Positions 28,496 to 39,352 of a stretch of 64,000 bases of DNA are shown one piece after another. The position numbers and the translations under genes are program-made. Origin of the DNA: Chryseobacterium indologenes (GTDB lineage Bacteria; Bacteroidota; Bacteroidia; Flavobacteriales; Weeksellaceae); NCBI GenBank assembly GCA_016025055.1, contig CP065590.1, forward strand, positions 1-64,000. Reading direction: 5' to 3'. Under the pieces are notes generated by a model that searched no databases, was not told the origin of the DNA, and was given only the letters and a program-made list of their open reading frames with translations. Within the stretch, counting starts at the first letter, position 1. Each line of letters opens with the position of its first letter.

Positions 28496-31400
28496 TTACA
28501 ATACGCCCCGTGGCAAATGAACGCCTTTTGTCCGTATAATGCTTTCCTGAACCGTTGGAGTTTCTTTCTGCTTTTCTGCCTGCTCCGGAGCATCTTGTTT
28601 GGTTTCCGGTGTAATAGATAGCTGTATCTTTCTTTCTACGGCAGCCAGTTCCGTTTTAAGCTCACTCAATCGGCTTTCCTTAGACCAAGTACCGTTAACC
28701 ACTTCTTGAAGTATAGGCAGGTCTTTTTGTATTTCAGCAATCTTCTCTTGTTCCTGCTTCACAAAGCCCGGCAATTTTTCCAAAGCCCTCAAAAAATTCA
28801 TTGTGGCAGTTTCGGGGTCTTTTGCCATTATACCATTGTTGTATGTGTACTTGATATTGCCATCGCCCTGAATAAAGAAACGGTTGTACTTTTCAACAAG
28901 ACTGCTGCTGTCTTTCTGCGTCATTTCTGTTTTTACCAATAAGGTAAAACCATACAGTGTACCGATTTCATCATATTGCCCCCCGGTGAGTGCTTTGTCC
29001 GCAATCTCGTTCAGCTTTGCACCGATTTGTTTCGGATTTGCATTAGGTGGCAAGCCATCCAACAGCACAGGGTTTTCGATTGTACCGTCCGAACGCTTTT
29101 GTAGGCGTTGCTGTAAGTTTTCCCAGTCGGTACTCATCCGGTTCAAACGGGATTGAGTGCTTTGCAACATTTCCGTATAATCCTGTACCTTAAATTTGGC
29201 ACTGGATTTAGAACGGTTGAACGCCTGCTTTTCGCTTTCCAATCCGGCAATCTGTTTTTCCAGTTTGGCTTTATCCAAAAGGTCTGTATTTCCTGACAGG
29301 ATTGCCACATATTCCGAAAAGTTCATTCCTGATTTTTCATCCATACTTCCCTCGTCAATCGTTCTTTTGGTCAGGTTGTTGGTCTTTAACTGGTCTATGA
29401 AAAGCTGCTTATTGTACAACAGGTTAAACTTGTAGCTATCCAAAGATTTCTCAACGGCATAGATGATAACAGCCACTTTATTATCGGCAAAGAATTTGGC
29501 AATCTCATTGCCTTTTCTTACAGCCCTGCCATCACGTTGGGCAAGGTCAGACGGTCGCCACGGCGTATCTAAGTGATGAACGGCAACGGCTCTTTTCTGT
29601 GCGTTTACGCCAGTTCCAAGCATACTTGTAGAACCGAACAGCACACGGATTTTGCCCTCATTCATCCCGTTGATAAGTTCCCTACGTTGCTTGTCATTTT
29701 TCGCCTCCTGAATAAACCTTACTTCATTCGCAGGTATGCCGTGGTCTTCCACGAGCTTGCGTTTGATTTCAGAGTACACATTCCATTCGCCTGGCTTGTA
29801 GGTTCCCAAATCCGAGAAAACGAACTGCGTTCCTTTCTGTGCGTTGAACTGGTTATAATACTTGGCAATATTTGCCGCACAATGCGAAGCCTTGTTGTCG
29901 GGATGGTCGTCGTAGATACCGCTTACCATACGCATATCGAGCGACATCTTACGGGCGTAGTCCGTAGCAATGAGCATCTTTGCTTTTTCTTCCCTTTGCG
30001 ATAATGGTTCTCTACCGAGCAAAGTTGCATTGCCCGTTTTGGCAAAAGCCATCAGGCTTTGTATAAAGGCTTCTTGGTCGGGCGTTGGTGGTATGTTGTA
30101 CAATACCTCGTTCTTATTGGGGCGGTCAATACCAATATCCTTTGCCGTCCTGTAATCCGTGATTTCAGAATAGAACTGCGCCAGTTCCGGCACTTTGATA
30201 AAGTAGCGGAAACGCTCTTTAGCGACAATATTGTTAGCTACCGAAAATTCATAATCGGTCGTTTTCCTTGCATAGATAGCTGCCCACGCATCAAAAGAAT
30301 GAATGCCTTGCTTTTCCAATGCACGGGGGCGCAGGTATTTGAACAGCAGGTACAGCTCCGTTAATGAATTGCTGATAGTTGTACCCGAAAGAAAGGTTGC
30401 GCCCATATCTGCATTGGTACGCTCCTGAATGGTGCGGATGGCAAAAAGCAGGTTCAGTGCCTTTTGGCTGCCGTCCACCTTACCCAGTCCGGCAACCCGT
30501 GTATGACGGGTGTTGAACATCAGGTTTTTGAACTGGTGGCTTTCGTCCACAAACAAATGGTCTATGCCCATCATCTTAAAGTCCACAATATCATCTTTGC
30601 GGTTTTCAATATCGTGTTGCAGCGTTTTCAGCTTTACTTCAAGATTTTCTTTCCGCTTGATTACTCCGGCGAGCATTCCCCTTGTAACTTCCTTGCCTTG
30701 CGATTTCAGCGCATCGAGATTACGTTCTACGCTGTCTAATTCTATTTCGAGAATTTCCTTTTGTATTTCGGGCGACTGCGGTATCATTCCGAACTGGTCG
30801 TGTGTGAGTATCACACAATCCCAATCATTATTTTTAATATCCCCGAAAATGCGCAGGCGTTTCTTTGGCGTAAAATCATCTATACCTGGATAAAGGATTT
30901 TAGCGTGTGGATAGGCTTTGCGGTAGTCTTCAGCAATGGCGGGTATATTCGCTTTCAGCCCGATAATCATCGGCTTGTGGGCTAATCCCAAACGCTTCAT
31001 TTCCTGCGCTGCGGTACACATTATCAGCGTTTTTCCTGCGCCCACTTCGTGGTCGCAGATAGCACCGTTGTTCAGCTTTATCATCCAAACGGTGTCCTTT
31101 TGGCTTGAATACAGGTCTTCAATGCCTGCTCCCTTACGGTCTAATCCCGGAAATTCCTGATGGCTTCCGTCATAGTTCGGGCGAACGAAACAATTAAAAG
31201 TATCGTTGTACTGGTCGGTCAGGCGATTTTTAAATTCATCATTCTGTGCGTGTAGCCAGTCGGTAAAGGCGGTACGGATTTCATCAATCTTGGTGTTCGC
31301 CATTTGTATGGCTTCCATATCCCGTACTTTAATTTCTTGGTCGCCAACCATTACTTTTTTGGTAATATCAGGCGTGGTATTAACAAGGGCGTGTTTGAGC

Positions 31401-33946
31401 AGGGCAATACCGTCAAATGTGCGGCTTTCCGCTTTGACGGCATATTTTTCCCAAATGTGCATATTGCTCTGATGACACTTTACGGAAAAGTCGTCGGAGC
31501 TTTCGGAATAATGAACCAGTACATCCGCATCAAACAGGTGCGAGGCGAAACGGGCATAAATCCCGGTAGGTATCCACCGTTCGCCGAGGTTAAAATCCAG
31601 TTCCTCAAATTCAATCCGTTTTGGTCGGGCTTCCTCTAAAGCGGTAAGGCTTTCTTTGGCTTCGGTATCATCGGGATTGTTTTCAAGATAGGCTCTTACT
31701 TCATCGGCTTTCTCAACTACGTTGCCTGCAATCCACCGTTCGGCTATCTCGTATTCTTGTTGTAGCGGATTGTAGAACAACCGCCCGTGTAAGGCTTCTT
31801 TCAGGGTATCGGCAGGCAGGCTGCTGATTTCGGACATAAAGTCCAAATCCACGTTTCCGTACTTGTTTAGCGAGGCGGCTAAAGCCTCTTCGGGATTATC
31901 GGTTGCTAATGTGGTGGTAGAAAAGCTAACGGGACGACTGAAAATATCCGCTTTGTGGATTACGCCGCCAATGATACGCTCCAGATAAGGAATTTCTTTG
32001 CCTGCGCTGTCCGTCTTTATCAGCTTGGCATTGTCGGCAGCATTTAGATTGCCATATTTTTTGACAAAGCCATCGTACAGGAGGTTCAGGGCTTCCCGTT
32101 CTTCCTTGTGTTCGGTCTGCTTTTCAGCTTCTTTTTGGTACAGATTGATATAACTGTCCCTTACGGCTATGTAGGCTTCGGCTCTTGCTTTTTGTGCTGA
32201 CGGTAATTGTAGTGGATGAAAGATTGCCGTTGCTTTATCTTCGTTTCTTTCCACATCTTGCAGATAACCGACCCAACCATTATCTACAACAAGGCAATCA
32301 TTACGGTGGAACGCTTGCAGTTCGCCACTGTACGGAGCAGGTTCGGGAATGGCATTAATAACGGTATCAGGAACGGCAGACTTATCAGTCTGGCCATTAC
32401 CGTTTATTTGGGAAAACAGGTCGCCGATAACTTCCTGACTATTGCCGTTTTTCTTTGGAGTACCGTTAGTGGTACCGTTGGTTTTTGGTGGTATATAGGT
32501 TTGTTGCAATGTACCACTGAACAAGTCGGTTTGGCGACCTATTGTACCTCTGCTTTTTCGAGGATTTTGCCTTTGGCTTCGGGTAGTTCTTTTGGGCAAT
32601 GCAATGACGGCAACAGGTTCGCCCGCACGTTCAAACAGGTCAAAAATGCTTAGTTGCTTTAGTTCCTGCGGGCTTTCCTGATGGATTACCGAAACTGGTT
32701 CGGGTTGTGGTCTTTGCTGAATGGTTACAGGCTCTATAACCGGAGGTGTTACTGGCGGGGAAATTGGACTTTGTATAAGAGGTTCATCGTTCTGTTCGCC
32801 TCTGTACAAACTCAAATTCAAATGCTTTCCAAAATCTTCGGATAACATTTGTTTCAAATCTTTGGCAATGCCGTCAACACCGTCTTTATGCGTATAAATT
32901 AAGGCAGGCTGTCCGTAAGGGTCAGTATCTAATTTATAGTGCGTATGCACAATCCTTGTGCTGTTTTGCAACAAGGCATTGCTTGGTGTATTGTATTCTG
33001 TTTGTCTGCTACGACAAAACAGATCTTCCGCTTCGCTCAGACCTTGTTTTGTCGTATTCTTTTGCAGGATAATCAGGTCGCTGCCCACTTCTGTACCTGC
33101 ATATTCGGTAAACAGGTTGTTAGGCAATCTTACAACCGAAACCAAATTATTATCCTGCATTAACGCCCTGCGTATGGGTTCGTTCTTAAGGCTGTTCAGA
33201 ATGCCCTGTGAAGTAATGTAAACCAACAAACCGCCCTCACGGAGCATATCAGTACCTTTCAGAAAGAAGTAATTGTGTATGCTTCGGGCTGCTTGTTCCT
33301 TTGCGCTGTTCCTGCTTCGGGAATAGGAAAGGTCAAATACGGAAGTATCGCCAAACGGGATATTACTGGCAACTACATCATAGCTGTTTTGCTCCCTTTC
33401 GGGGATTTCTTCAAAACCGTTAATCCGGATATTGCTTTCGGGGTAAAGCTGTTTTAAGATTTTGCCAGTAAGCAAATCCTTTTCATAAGCCGTAATACTG
33501 ACTTTCTGATTTTCAGAAAAGGACTGGATGAATGAGCCGATACCTGCGGAGGGTTCGAGGAACTTATCAATTTGCAAACCGCTATCACGCAAGGCTGATG
33601 AAATGGCATCTATGACCTTTGGCGGTGTATAAAAAGCCGTCAGTACGGAACTTTTCATACTGTCCACATATCTGCGGTATTGCTTATCGTCTTCGGAATT
33701 TTCTTTGAGTAGTTGGTGGAGTTCCTGCGTAATCGGAAAGAGGTCGTGTTCCGTTTTTCTCCAATTATTGATGTCTATTTCGTTTTCAATGGGGTTCAGA
33801 ACGAATTTAAGACCGCCAAATCCACTGTATTGCATCATTAGCAGTCGTTCGCCTACGGTGGCTTGCCGTTTCTCCTTTTCCAGTTTAAAAACAATTCGCA
33901 GGGCATCAATATTCTGTTGGAGGTGGAAACGCTTACTGAAGCCCAT
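28496..33946 (-). CDS. Giant N6-adenine methylase/SNF2-type helicase (BmhA-like)
   Basis: About 1816 residues from ATG 33946; a TTG at 33955 is an alternative, and an ATG at 33960 is out of frame. The N-terminal part has a Rossmann methylase core: FLEPSAGIG near residue 135 (SAM motif) and ASNIPFGD near 198, in place of the canonical NPPY/F. A linker with repeated Pro/Gln segments (about 395-530) follows. The C-terminal part has a helicase core: HEVGAGKTL (Walker A) near 972, VDESHQF (DExx) near 1135, GTGVNAQ...[13 protein letters not shown] (motif VI) near 1462, and a coiled coil at the end. This architecture is a known core gene of Bacteroidota ICEs. A role in DNA modification or processing of the ICE is inferred. 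The start overlaps the DUF1896 stop. Confidence 0.88.
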   Translation of the reverse strand: MGFSKRFHLQQNIDALRIVFKLEKEKRQATVGERLLMMQYSGFGGLKFVLNPIENEIDINNWRKTEHDLFPITQELHQLLKENSEDDKQYRRYVDSMKSSVLTAFYTPPKVIDAISSALRDSGLQIDKFLEPSAGIGSFIQSFSENQKVSITAYEKDLLTGKILKQLYPESNIRINGFEEIPEREQNSYDVVASNIPFGDTSVFDLSYSRSRNSAKEQAARSIHNYFFLKGTDMLREGGLLVYITSQGILNSLKNEPIRRALMQDNNLVSVVRLPNNLFTEYAGTEVGSDLIILQKNTTKQGLSEAEDLFCRSRQTEYNTPSNALLQNSTRIVHTHYKLDTDPYGQPALIYTHKDGVDGIAKDLKQMLSEDFGKHLNLSLYRGEQNDEPLIQSPISPPVTPPVIEPVTIQQRPQPEPVSVIHQESPQELKQLSIFDLFERAGEPVAVIALPKRTTRSQRQNPRKSRGTIGRQTDLFSGTLQQTYIPPKTNGTTNGTPKKNGNSQEVIGDLFSQINGNGQTDKSAVPDTVINAIPEPAPYSGELQAFHRNDCLVVDNGWVGYLQDVERNEDKATAIFHPLQLPSAQKARAEAYIAVRDSYINLYQKEAEKQTEHKEEREALNLLYDGFVKKYGNLNAADNAKLIKTDSAGKEIPYLERIIGGVIHKADIFSRPVSFSTTTLATDNPEEALAASLNKYGNVDLDFMSEISSLPADTLKEALHGRLFYNPLQQEYEIAERWIAGNVVEKADEVRAYLENNPDDTEAKESLTALEEARPKRIEFEELDFNLGERWIPTGIYARFASHLFDADVLVHYSESSDDFSVKCHQSNMHIWEKYAVKAESRTFDGIALLKHALVNTTPDITKKVMVGDQEIKVRDMEAIQMANTKIDEIRTAFTDWLHAQNDEFKNRLTDQYNDTFNCFVRPNYDGSHQEFPGLDRKGAGIEDLYSSQKDTVWMIKLNNGAICDHEVGAGKTLIMCTAAQEMKRLGLAHKPMIIGLKANIPAIAEDYRKAYPHAKILYPGIDDFTPKKRLRIFGDIKNNDWDCVILTHDQFGMIPQSPEIQKEILEIELDSVERNLDALKSQGKEVTRGMLAGVIKRKENLEVKLKTLQHDIENRKDDIVDFKMMGIDHLFVDESHQFKNLMFNTRHTRVAGLGKVDGSQKALNLLFAIRTIQERTNADMGATFLSGTTISNSLTELYLLFKYLRPRALEKQGIHSFDAWAAIYARKTTDYEFSVANNIVAKERFRYFIKVPELAQFYSEITDYRTAKDIGIDRPNKNEVLYNIPPTPDQEAFIQSLMAFAKTGNATLLGREPLSQREEKAKMLIATDYARKMSLDMRMVSGIYDDHPDNKASHCAANIAKYYNQFNAQKGTQFVFSDLGTYKPGEWNVYSEIKRKLVEDHGIPANEVRFIQEAKNDKQRRELINGMNEGKIRVLFGSTSMLGTGVNAQKRAVAVHHLDTPWRPSDLAQRDGRAVRKGNEIAKFFADNKVAVIIYAVEKSLDSYKFNLLYNKQLFIDQLKTNNLTKRTIDEGSMDEKSGMNFSEYVAILSGNTDLLDKAKLEKQIAGLESEKQAFNRSKSSAKFKVQDYTEMLQSTQSRLNRMSTDWENLQQRLQKRSDGTIENPVLLDGLPPNANPKQIGAKLNEIADKALTGGQYDEIGTLYGFTLLVKTEMTQKDSSSLVEKYNRFFIQGDGNIKYTYNNGIMAKDPETATMNFLRALEKLPGFVKQEQEKIAEIQKDLPILQEVVNGTWSKESRLSELKTELAAVERKIQLSITPETKQDAPEQAEKQKETPTVQESIIRTKGVHLPRGVL

Positions 33947-34370
33947 TTTCCTCAATCCATATTGCGATGGTTCCGGTCAGCTCGGTATAGAGTAAATCGA
34001 ACTCATAACCATAGGCGAAATCATCGGTTAATTCATATCCCGCAAATACGGGTTCGCAAACAGGAAACATTTTCAGGGCGAACGGGCGCAGTTCCTCATC
34101 TGCCATAATGGTGTCAAACTCATTGCACACCACTTTGAAAACCGTGTCGAATTTGGAGAAGTGTAAGCCCTCAAACAGTATGTAGTTGGCTATTTCGTTG
34201 CATTGCTCAACGGCGTTTCCCGAACGAAACGCACCCTCATAAGCATTAGCAGCCCACGAAGACCGTTGGTCTATAAATTTTTGGTCGTGTGCCTTTTCGG
34301 GAAAGCTGCTGTTTAATAATTCTTGCAGTCGTAATCTGAAATACGATAGGTCTTTTTGCTGTACATCCAT
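33933..34370 (-). CDS. DUF1896 family protein
   Basis: This 145-residue acidic protein has no membrane segment. It contains [21 protein letters not shown] at the N-terminus, [16 protein letters not shown] in the middle and [13 protein letters not shown] at the C-terminus, which are the DUF1896 hallmarks seen beside methylase/helicase genes on Bacteroidota ICEs. Its last 14 bp overlap the start of the helicase gene, so translation is coupled and the two products may act together. The function is unknown. Confidence 0.85.
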   Translation of the reverse strand: MDVQQKDLSYFRLRLQELLNSSFPEKAHDQKFIDQRSSWAANAYEGAFRSGNAVEQCNEIANYILFEGLHFSKFDTVFKVVCNEFDTIMADEELRPFALKMFPVCEPVFAGYELTDDFAYGYEFDLLYTELTGTIAIWIEENGLQ

Positions 34371-34431
34371 ACTATATATTGTTTAGAATTTTACTTAAAT
34401 CATAAAATTATAAGTGGGAGCAAATGCCTTT

Positions 34432-34479
34432 GCGAATGTTGCAGGGTTTGGCGTTGAAAGGCGTTATTTGGCGTAATGG
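34432..34479 (-). promoter_or_regulatory. 10-bp-phased GGCGTT repeats upstream of the DUF1896-helicase operon
   Basis: On the + strand GGCGTT, GGCGTT and GGCGTA begin at 34450, 34460 and 34470, with degenerate TGCG and GCAG units one and two turns to the left. On the coding (minus) strand this reads as ACGCC units every 10 bp. It lies between the ORF6N terminator and the DUF1896 start, the expected position of a promoter/operator. Confidence 0.45.
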
Positions 34480-34484
34480 GCAAT

Positions 34485-34509
34485 AAAAAACCTCTGAAAA
34501 TCAGAGGTT
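34485..34509 (-). terminator. Terminator of the ORF6N gene
   Basis: A 9-bp stem AACCTCTGA / TCAGAGGTT with a 3-nt loop (34489-34509) is followed on the minus strand by a T-run (34485-34490). It directly follows the ORF6N stop at 34515 and separates the excision-like operon from the DUF1896-helicase operon. Confidence 0.7.
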
Positions 34510-34514
34510 CATTT

Positions 34515-35396
34515 TTAAGGTTTGTTGAGGATTTGGAGCATCCTACCGACTTCAATATCCATTCGTGAAAAGGCAAACCATATCTTGCCCAGGTCTTTGA
34601 GTGATGCACCGATATGGTAGAGTTCTGCACTATCAATAATCAAAAAACGGTCGTGGGCATCTGCGAAATGCTCAATATCTATGGGTGGATATTGGCTGTT
34701 GTAGCGTTGTAAATCTAACCGTAACTGGTTACTGATGCTTTTGGTAAGGATACTCGCAGTTACATTGTCTTTCCGTATGCCCAATAAGGTAAGCACGGTA
34801 TCATCCACATAATTATCAAGCAAGATAATGGAACTTCCGGCATTGCGGATAATATCAGAAACAAAGGCATAGGCATCAAAAACCTGCCCGTTGTAGAAGA
34901 TACCTTTTTCACTGTGCAGCTTATCGCTTTCCAAAGCCTTAAAAATTTCTTCAAATCTTTGGTCGGCTTCCAGTTGCTTCAATTCGATGTTATCCAAACG
35001 ATGAAACAAAGAAGCATTGCTGATGAGCATACGCCGCATTTCTACAAAGGCTTCCATTATTTCAACACTCATTTTAACGGCTATATCCGAACGGAGTATG
35101 GCAGAAGCCATTGCCACGCCCTGTTCGGTAAATACATAGGGCAAATAACGCCTGCCGCCGTAGCTAAAACTTGAGGTTCCAATTTGGAACCTCAAGTTTT
35201 CAACTTCCTCTTCGGTCAGTTGAAAGCAGAACGAAGCAGGAAAACGCTCGATATTTCGCTTGACGGCTTTGTTCAGGTTTTTGGTTTCCACCTGATATAA
35301 GGTGGCGAGGTCGCTATCCAACATCACTTGTTTGCCACGTATGGTATAAATCAGGCTCCCGATTTCTTTGGGTACGATTGACGGTTTATTTTCCAT
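34515..35396 (-). CDS. ORF6N-domain protein with PLD-like C-terminus
   Basis: This 293-residue protein from ATG 35396 overlaps the topB stop by 11 bp; an upstream ATG at 35444 would lie deep inside topB. The N-terminal ORF6N domain (RGKQVMLDSDLATLYQVETKNLNKAVKRN, RFPASFCFQLTEEE) is a DNA-binding module of mobile elements and phages. The C-terminal part has SIILLDNYVD and HDRFLIID...YHIGASLKDLGK, resembling a phospholipase-D-like nuclease fold with a single H-x-R type motif in place of HxK. A nuclease or DNA-end-binding role is possible. The gene is the last of the topB operon. Confidence 0.8.
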   Translation of the reverse strand: MENKPSIVPKEIGSLIYTIRGKQVMLDSDLATLYQVETKNLNKAVKRNIERFPASFCFQLTEEEVENLRFQIGTSSFSYGGRRYLPYVFTEQGVAMASAILRSDIAVKMSVEIMEAFVEMRRMLISNASLFHRLDNIELKQLEADQRFEEIFKALESDKLHSEKGIFYNGQVFDAYAFVSDIIRNAGSSIILLDNYVDDTVLTLLGIRKDNVTASILTKSISNQLRLDLQRYNSQYPPIDIEHFADAHDRFLIIDSAELYHIGASLKDLGKIWFAFSRMDIEVGRMLQILNKP

Positions 35397-37479
35397 TGCG
35401 CTTATTGCTTTTGTTTTTCTCAAACTCAAAGGAGGTTTCAGCATTTTCTTTCAGGACGATATAAGCATCGAATTTCTTTCCGGCTTTGCTTGTCATTCCT
35501 TTGATTAAAGCCGTTTTGCCCTTGTTGACAAGGCTTACTATATTTTCGATACTGATTTGTACACCGCAAACGGTACGGAACTGCACCCAGTTACAAGCCT
35601 CGTCAGGGCATTTCACAATCTTATCACGGATGATGAGTTGCTGACTTTTGCATTTCGCGCAGGTCAATTTGGGCTGATTGGTATTGGCAATAGAAGTTTG
35701 CAGCAATTCATCTGTAATGGATTTTGCATAGGTTTCCATTTCCTTTTGGAACGTTCCGGCATCTGCTTCGTTGTTTTCGATTTTCTGCAAAGCCAATTCC
35801 CATTCGGCGGTCATTGCCACATCTGCAATCTTTCGTTCTTTGACCAGTTCGTACACCTGCAATCCTTTTTCGGTAGGGATTAAGGAACGCTTATCCCGTT
35901 GGATATAATTACGGGTAAACAGTGTTTCTATAATGGCGGCTCTTGTAGCAGGAGTACCGATACCGATATTTTTCAGGGCTTTGCGTTCTTCCTCGTTTTC
36001 AATTTCCTTTCCGGCGGTTTCCATAGCCGACAAAAGCCCGGCTTCGGTGTAAAGCACTGGCGGTTTGGTCTGCTTTTCCAAAACGGCAGCTTCCTTTATT
36101 TTAAGTTCGTCGCCTTTTTGCAGTTCAGGTAGTTCCTGTACTGGCTCTTCGCCGTCATCGGTAAAACTTCCTTTGATGGAACGCCAACCCGCTTCCTGAA
36201 TTTTACAGCCTTTTGCCGCAAAATCATAGTGCATAACCTGTAATGATACATCGGTTATTTCTTTCACGCAGGCTTGTGATATGGCTTCGAGCAACCGAAG
36301 CGCAATCATATTGTATATCTTGTTTTCGTCTGCGTTTAGTACCGACGGCACTTTATCTGTAATCAACAAACCGTGATGGTCCGTTACACGGAGGTCATTC
36401 ACGATACGTTTGTTGAACCTTCCCCATTTAATTTTGGTAAGTGCTTGCTTGCAATCCTCACGGTTCTGCAATGCCCGCACAAGGTTTGGAATTTCTGCCC
36501 ACATATCTTCAGGAATGTATTTGCTTCCGGTACGTGGGTACGTAATAAACTTCTTTTCGTACAGGCTTTGTGCGATATTAAGCGTTGCTTCAGCAGATAA
36601 TTTCAGCCTTTTATTGGCTTCCTTTTGCAAGCCAGTCAGGTCGAAAAGCAAGGGCGGTTGTTCCGTAACACTTTTGGTTTCTACCGAAGTAACGGTTGCC
36701 ATTGCGCCACGCTGAATAGCTTTAAGGGTATCATCGGCAAGCTGCTTTTCGTCCCATTTGATTGCGGAAATACTTTTGAAATCAACCTGTGCTTTGTTGT
36801 GCGATAATTGTATCTGCCAGTATTTCTTTACCGTGAAATTCTTATTATCGAGGTAGCGTTTACATATCAAAGCCAGTGTGGGCGTTTGCACTCTTCCGAG
36901 CGAATAGATACCGTTGCCTGCGGCAATGCTCAATGCCTGTGTAGCATTGATGCCTACAAGCCAGTCGGCACGGCTTCTGCCTTGCGCTGCCTGATACAGT
37001 CCGTCAAATGCTGCCCCGTCTTTTAGGTTGTTGAAGCCTTGCTTTATTGCCTTTTCGGTAAGCGAACTTATCCAAAGGCGTTCAAAAGGTTTGTTGCATT
37101 TCAGGTATTCATAAATGTACCTGAAAATGAGTTCGCCCTCACGACCTGCATCGGTAGCAACGATGATGCTGTTGCTTTGCTTAAAAAGCTGCTCAATGAC
37201 TTTCAGTTGCTTTAATGCGCCAGTATCGGCGGTGTACCCTTTGTCTTTTTTGACCTTGCGAACGGTCAATAAAAAGGGGGTGGGCAATATCGGCAGGGAT
37301 GCTTTGTCAAATCCCGAAATGCCGTAGTCTTCGGGCATTCCCAGTCCTATTAAATGACCGAATGCCCACGTAACAAAATAGCCGTTACCTGTCAGGTAGC
37401 CGTCCTTTTTATCGGATGCTCCCAACAAGCCGGCTATCTCCCTTGCTACGCTTGGTTTTTCTGCAATAATTGTTTTCAT
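35386..37479 (-). CDS. topB: DNA topoisomerase III (Exc-like)
   Basis: This 697-residue type IA topoisomerase has the Toprim domain at the N-terminus (IIAEKPSVAREIAG, ATDAGREGELIFRYIY), the active-site tyrosine region FITYPRTGSKYIPED near residue 315, and SLGRVQTPTLALI. The C-terminus has a Cys-pair zinc ribbon (CAKCKSQQL, CPDEACNW). On CTnDOT the corresponding gene, exc, is part of the excision operon, and here too it follows HTH and DUF3945 genes. It is separated from DUF3945 by 6 bp. Confidence 0.93.
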   Translation of the reverse strand: MKTIIAEKPSVAREIAGLLGASDKKDGYLTGNGYFVTWAFGHLIGLGMPEDYGISGFDKASLPILPTPFLLTVRKVKKDKGYTADTGALKQLKVIEQLFKQSNSIIVATDAGREGELIFRYIYEYLKCNKPFERLWISSLTEKAIKQGFNNLKDGAAFDGLYQAAQGRSRADWLVGINATQALSIAAGNGIYSLGRVQTPTLALICKRYLDNKNFTVKKYWQIQLSHNKAQVDFKSISAIKWDEKQLADDTLKAIQRGAMATVTSVETKSVTEQPPLLFDLTGLQKEANKRLKLSAEATLNIAQSLYEKKFITYPRTGSKYIPEDMWAEIPNLVRALQNREDCKQALTKIKWGRFNKRIVNDLRVTDHHGLLITDKVPSVLNADENKIYNMIALRLLEAISQACVKEITDVSLQVMHYDFAAKGCKIQEAGWRSIKGSFTDDGEEPVQELPELQKGDELKIKEAAVLEKQTKPPVLYTEAGLLSAMETAGKEIENEEERKALKNIGIGTPATRAAIIETLFTRNYIQRDKRSLIPTEKGLQVYELVKERKIADVAMTAEWELALQKIENNEADAGTFQKEMETYAKSITDELLQTSIANTNQPKLTCAKCKSQQLIIRDKIVKCPDEACNWVQFRTVCGVQISIENIVSLVNKGKTALIKGMTSKAGKKFDAYIVLKENAETSFEFEKNKSNKRNGK

Positions 37480-37485
37480 ACTGTA

Positions 37486-38946
37486 CTACATTTTTCTGCC
37501 TTTGGATTTTGCGGGCTTGTTGTCCTGTTGTTCCTGCTGCGTCTCGTTTTTCGGTCTTTGCTGCCCGGACTTCAAAGGTTCTTGGACGTTCTTGGTCGCT
37601 TCGTTGGTTTTGCCCTCCGAATTGACGGCAGTCTGCGTTTTATGGGTTTCGGCAGGTTCTACCCGTGCTTTATACTGACCGGGGAACTCGAAATTGGTCT
37701 TTCCGGTATCTTTGTCGAAAGTGATATAACCCTTATACGGTTGGTCTTTTTTATCTTTCAGTTCAACGTATATGGTTTGTCCGGCTTTGAACTTGTTATA
37801 CTGCTCATCATCCAGTTCTTTGCCCCTGAAAGTTCTTGGAGCTTCCTGCGGTTGGCTTTGCTGATTGCTTTGTTGGGTGTTCTGTTGGTTGGTTTGCGCC
37901 TGCTGGTTGTTGTTGCTTCTGTCAAACAGGAACTCAACGTATCGTTTGTCAGCATTGACTTGTACCGTTGCCGAAAACTCCGTTCCCTTAGTGGAAATCA
38001 TACCTTCTAAATAGAGTGGTTTGCCCTCCATCAAAGTTTGCTTTTGTTCGTCGTTCAGCTTTACGCCCTTAATTTCATCGGGGATTTTTATAAACTCCGT
38101 GCGCAATGCAATCACATCATTGGTCAGCCTGTCAATGCTGATAATGGACGGCATCAGTTCGCCTGTTTTGGAATTTACGAGATTGACCACACGCCCCATA
38201 TTGCCCGTTTCAAGCAGGTTTTTCTTGTCTTCATCTGTAAACTTGTGACCGAAAAACTCAAAGTGGAGGTTAGGTTCTCTTTTGATACCGTGTATTGCCA
38301 CGATAACATTGCCGTCTTCCGCTTGCTGTAAAGACAATCGGGCATCCGTGCGGAGGATAGAACCACCGAGGTTAATGCCTATCGGTAAAAGTTCATTGGT
38401 TTTGTAACCTCGTAACAAAGGGTCGAGCAGGTTTCTTTTTTCAAGATATTCTTTGCTTAATCCGAGGTTTTTCATTGTGTCCCAATCAATCTGCTCCGGC
38501 TTGTAGCGGTATTCGCTTGTTTCCGTTGTTGTTTGTGCTGTTGCCATATTATTTTGATTTTCTTGTTTTTTATCTGGTTGGGGTTCTGCTTTCACTTCGT
38601 GTTCTTTCAGCACTTTTTCGCCCTGTGGAGTGGGCTTATCTACGTGCTTTTGGAGTTCCTGCGCTTTTTCAGCAGCAACCGGGGCAGGCACTTTGAAGAA
38701 AGTAAAGTTTGTAGGGTTCTTTAACTGGCTGAAAAAATTGGAAAAGAAGTTGGAAAAGAAATCGCCGCTTTTATCCACACGCATAAACTGGTTTTGGTTT
38801 TTCTTGGTGGGTTCTACGGTTTCCATTTTCCCGTTTTCATCAATACTCTTTACTGCCTGGATTTTCATTTTCTCATTATCCAGTACGAGTAATATGTCCG
38901 AAAGCTGTTCGGGCATTTCCTGTTTATTTGTTGTTTCTTCGCTCAT
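37486..38946 (-). CDS. DUF3945 (DUF4099-like) protein, Orf3-like
   Basis: This 486-residue hydrophilic protein has an N-terminal domain of about 65 residues (EQLSDILLVLDNEKMKIQAVK), then FFSNFFSNFFSQLKN, a Gln/Lys-rich linker, and repeats of the DUF3945 module (IDWDTMKNLGLSKEYLEKRNLLDPLLRGYKTNE; LYLEGMISTKGTEFSATVQVN; GKELDDEQYNKFKAGQTIYVELKDKK). The tail is Lys/Gln/Asn-rich. It occupies the place of CTnDOT orf3 between the HTH genes and topB. Its role is unknown; the modules may bind DNA or nucleoprotein. Confidence 0.85.
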   Translation of the reverse strand: MSEETTNKQEMPEQLSDILLVLDNEKMKIQAVKSIDENGKMETVEPTKKNQNQFMRVDKSGDFFSNFFSNFFSQLKNPTNFTFFKVPAPVAAEKAQELQKHVDKPTPQGEKVLKEHEVKAEPQPDKKQENQNNMATAQTTTETSEYRYKPEQIDWDTMKNLGLSKEYLEKRNLLDPLLRGYKTNELLPIGINLGGSILRTDARLSLQQAEDGNVIVAIHGIKREPNLHFEFFGHKFTDEDKKNLLETGNMGRVVNLVNSKTGELMPSIISIDRLTNDVIALRTEFIKIPDEIKGVKLNDEQKQTLMEGKPLYLEGMISTKGTEFSATVQVNADKRYVEFLFDRSNNNQQAQTNQQNTQQSNQQSQPQEAPRTFRGKELDDEQYNKFKAGQTIYVELKDKKDQPYKGYITFDKDTGKTNFEFPGQYKARVEPAETHKTQTAVNSEGKTNEATKNVQEPLKSGQQRPKNETQQEQQDNKPAKSKGRKM

Positions 38947-38994
38947 ATTCTGAAATTTTTAAAATTTTACGGTCGAATGTAAAGGAAGCCTTCA

Positions 38995-39031
38995 CTGATT
39001 TGCGTTATGTGGCACTCAAAGGCAGTGTTTG
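38995..39031 (-). promoter_or_regulatory. 10-bp-phased TGCC repeats between DUF3945 and the HTH gene
   Basis: On the minus strand, TGCC units begin 10 bp apart (TGCCTTTGAG, TGCCACATAA, then CGC). The 11-mer CAAACACTGCC (here 39021-39031, complementary strand) is identical to those at 1226-1236 and 39749-39759. The intergenic gap (38947-39031) contains nothing else recognisable. Confidence 0.4.
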
Positions 39032-39340
39032 TCACTTATTGGCATCCAGTTTGGGCAAGGGCGGGTTAAAACTTTCCCTGATGAACTGATGCACATCGGA
39101 CAGCTTGTAATACAGTTTTCCGCTAATGGTATAATAAGGGAGTTTGCCTATGGAGCGATACCGTTGCAGGGAACGGTTACTTATTTTCAGCATTTGCAAT
39201 AAATCCTGATTATCCAGTAATTCCTCGCCGTCTATACTGTTGCGCTTCTTTTGTAAATCGTCTATGTGGTTTCCGAGAATGTCAAGCCTGTCCATTATGC
39301 GTTCCATCCACGCCACAAATTCCATTTTGTCGATATTCAT
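39032..39340 (-). CDS. HTH (excisionase/MerR-like) protein, Xis2d-like
   Basis: This 102-residue protein starts with a helical region (MEFVAWMERIMDRLDILGNHIDDLQKK) and continues with a winged HTH_17-type domain, LLDNQDLLQMLKISNRSLQRYRSIGKLPYYTISGKLYYKLSDVHQFI. Such proteins bend DNA during excision of ICEs. It is the second of two tandem HTH genes, and the order resembles xis2d/xis2c upstream of orf3 and exc on CTnDOT. The precise orthology was not tested. Confidence 0.82.
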   Translation of the reverse strand: MNIDKMEFVAWMERIMDRLDILGNHIDDLQKKRNSIDGEELLDNQDLLQMLKISNRSLQRYRSIGKLPYYTISGKLYYKLSDVHQFIRESFNPPLPKLDANK

Positions 39341-39352
39341 ACGGGTACGCTT

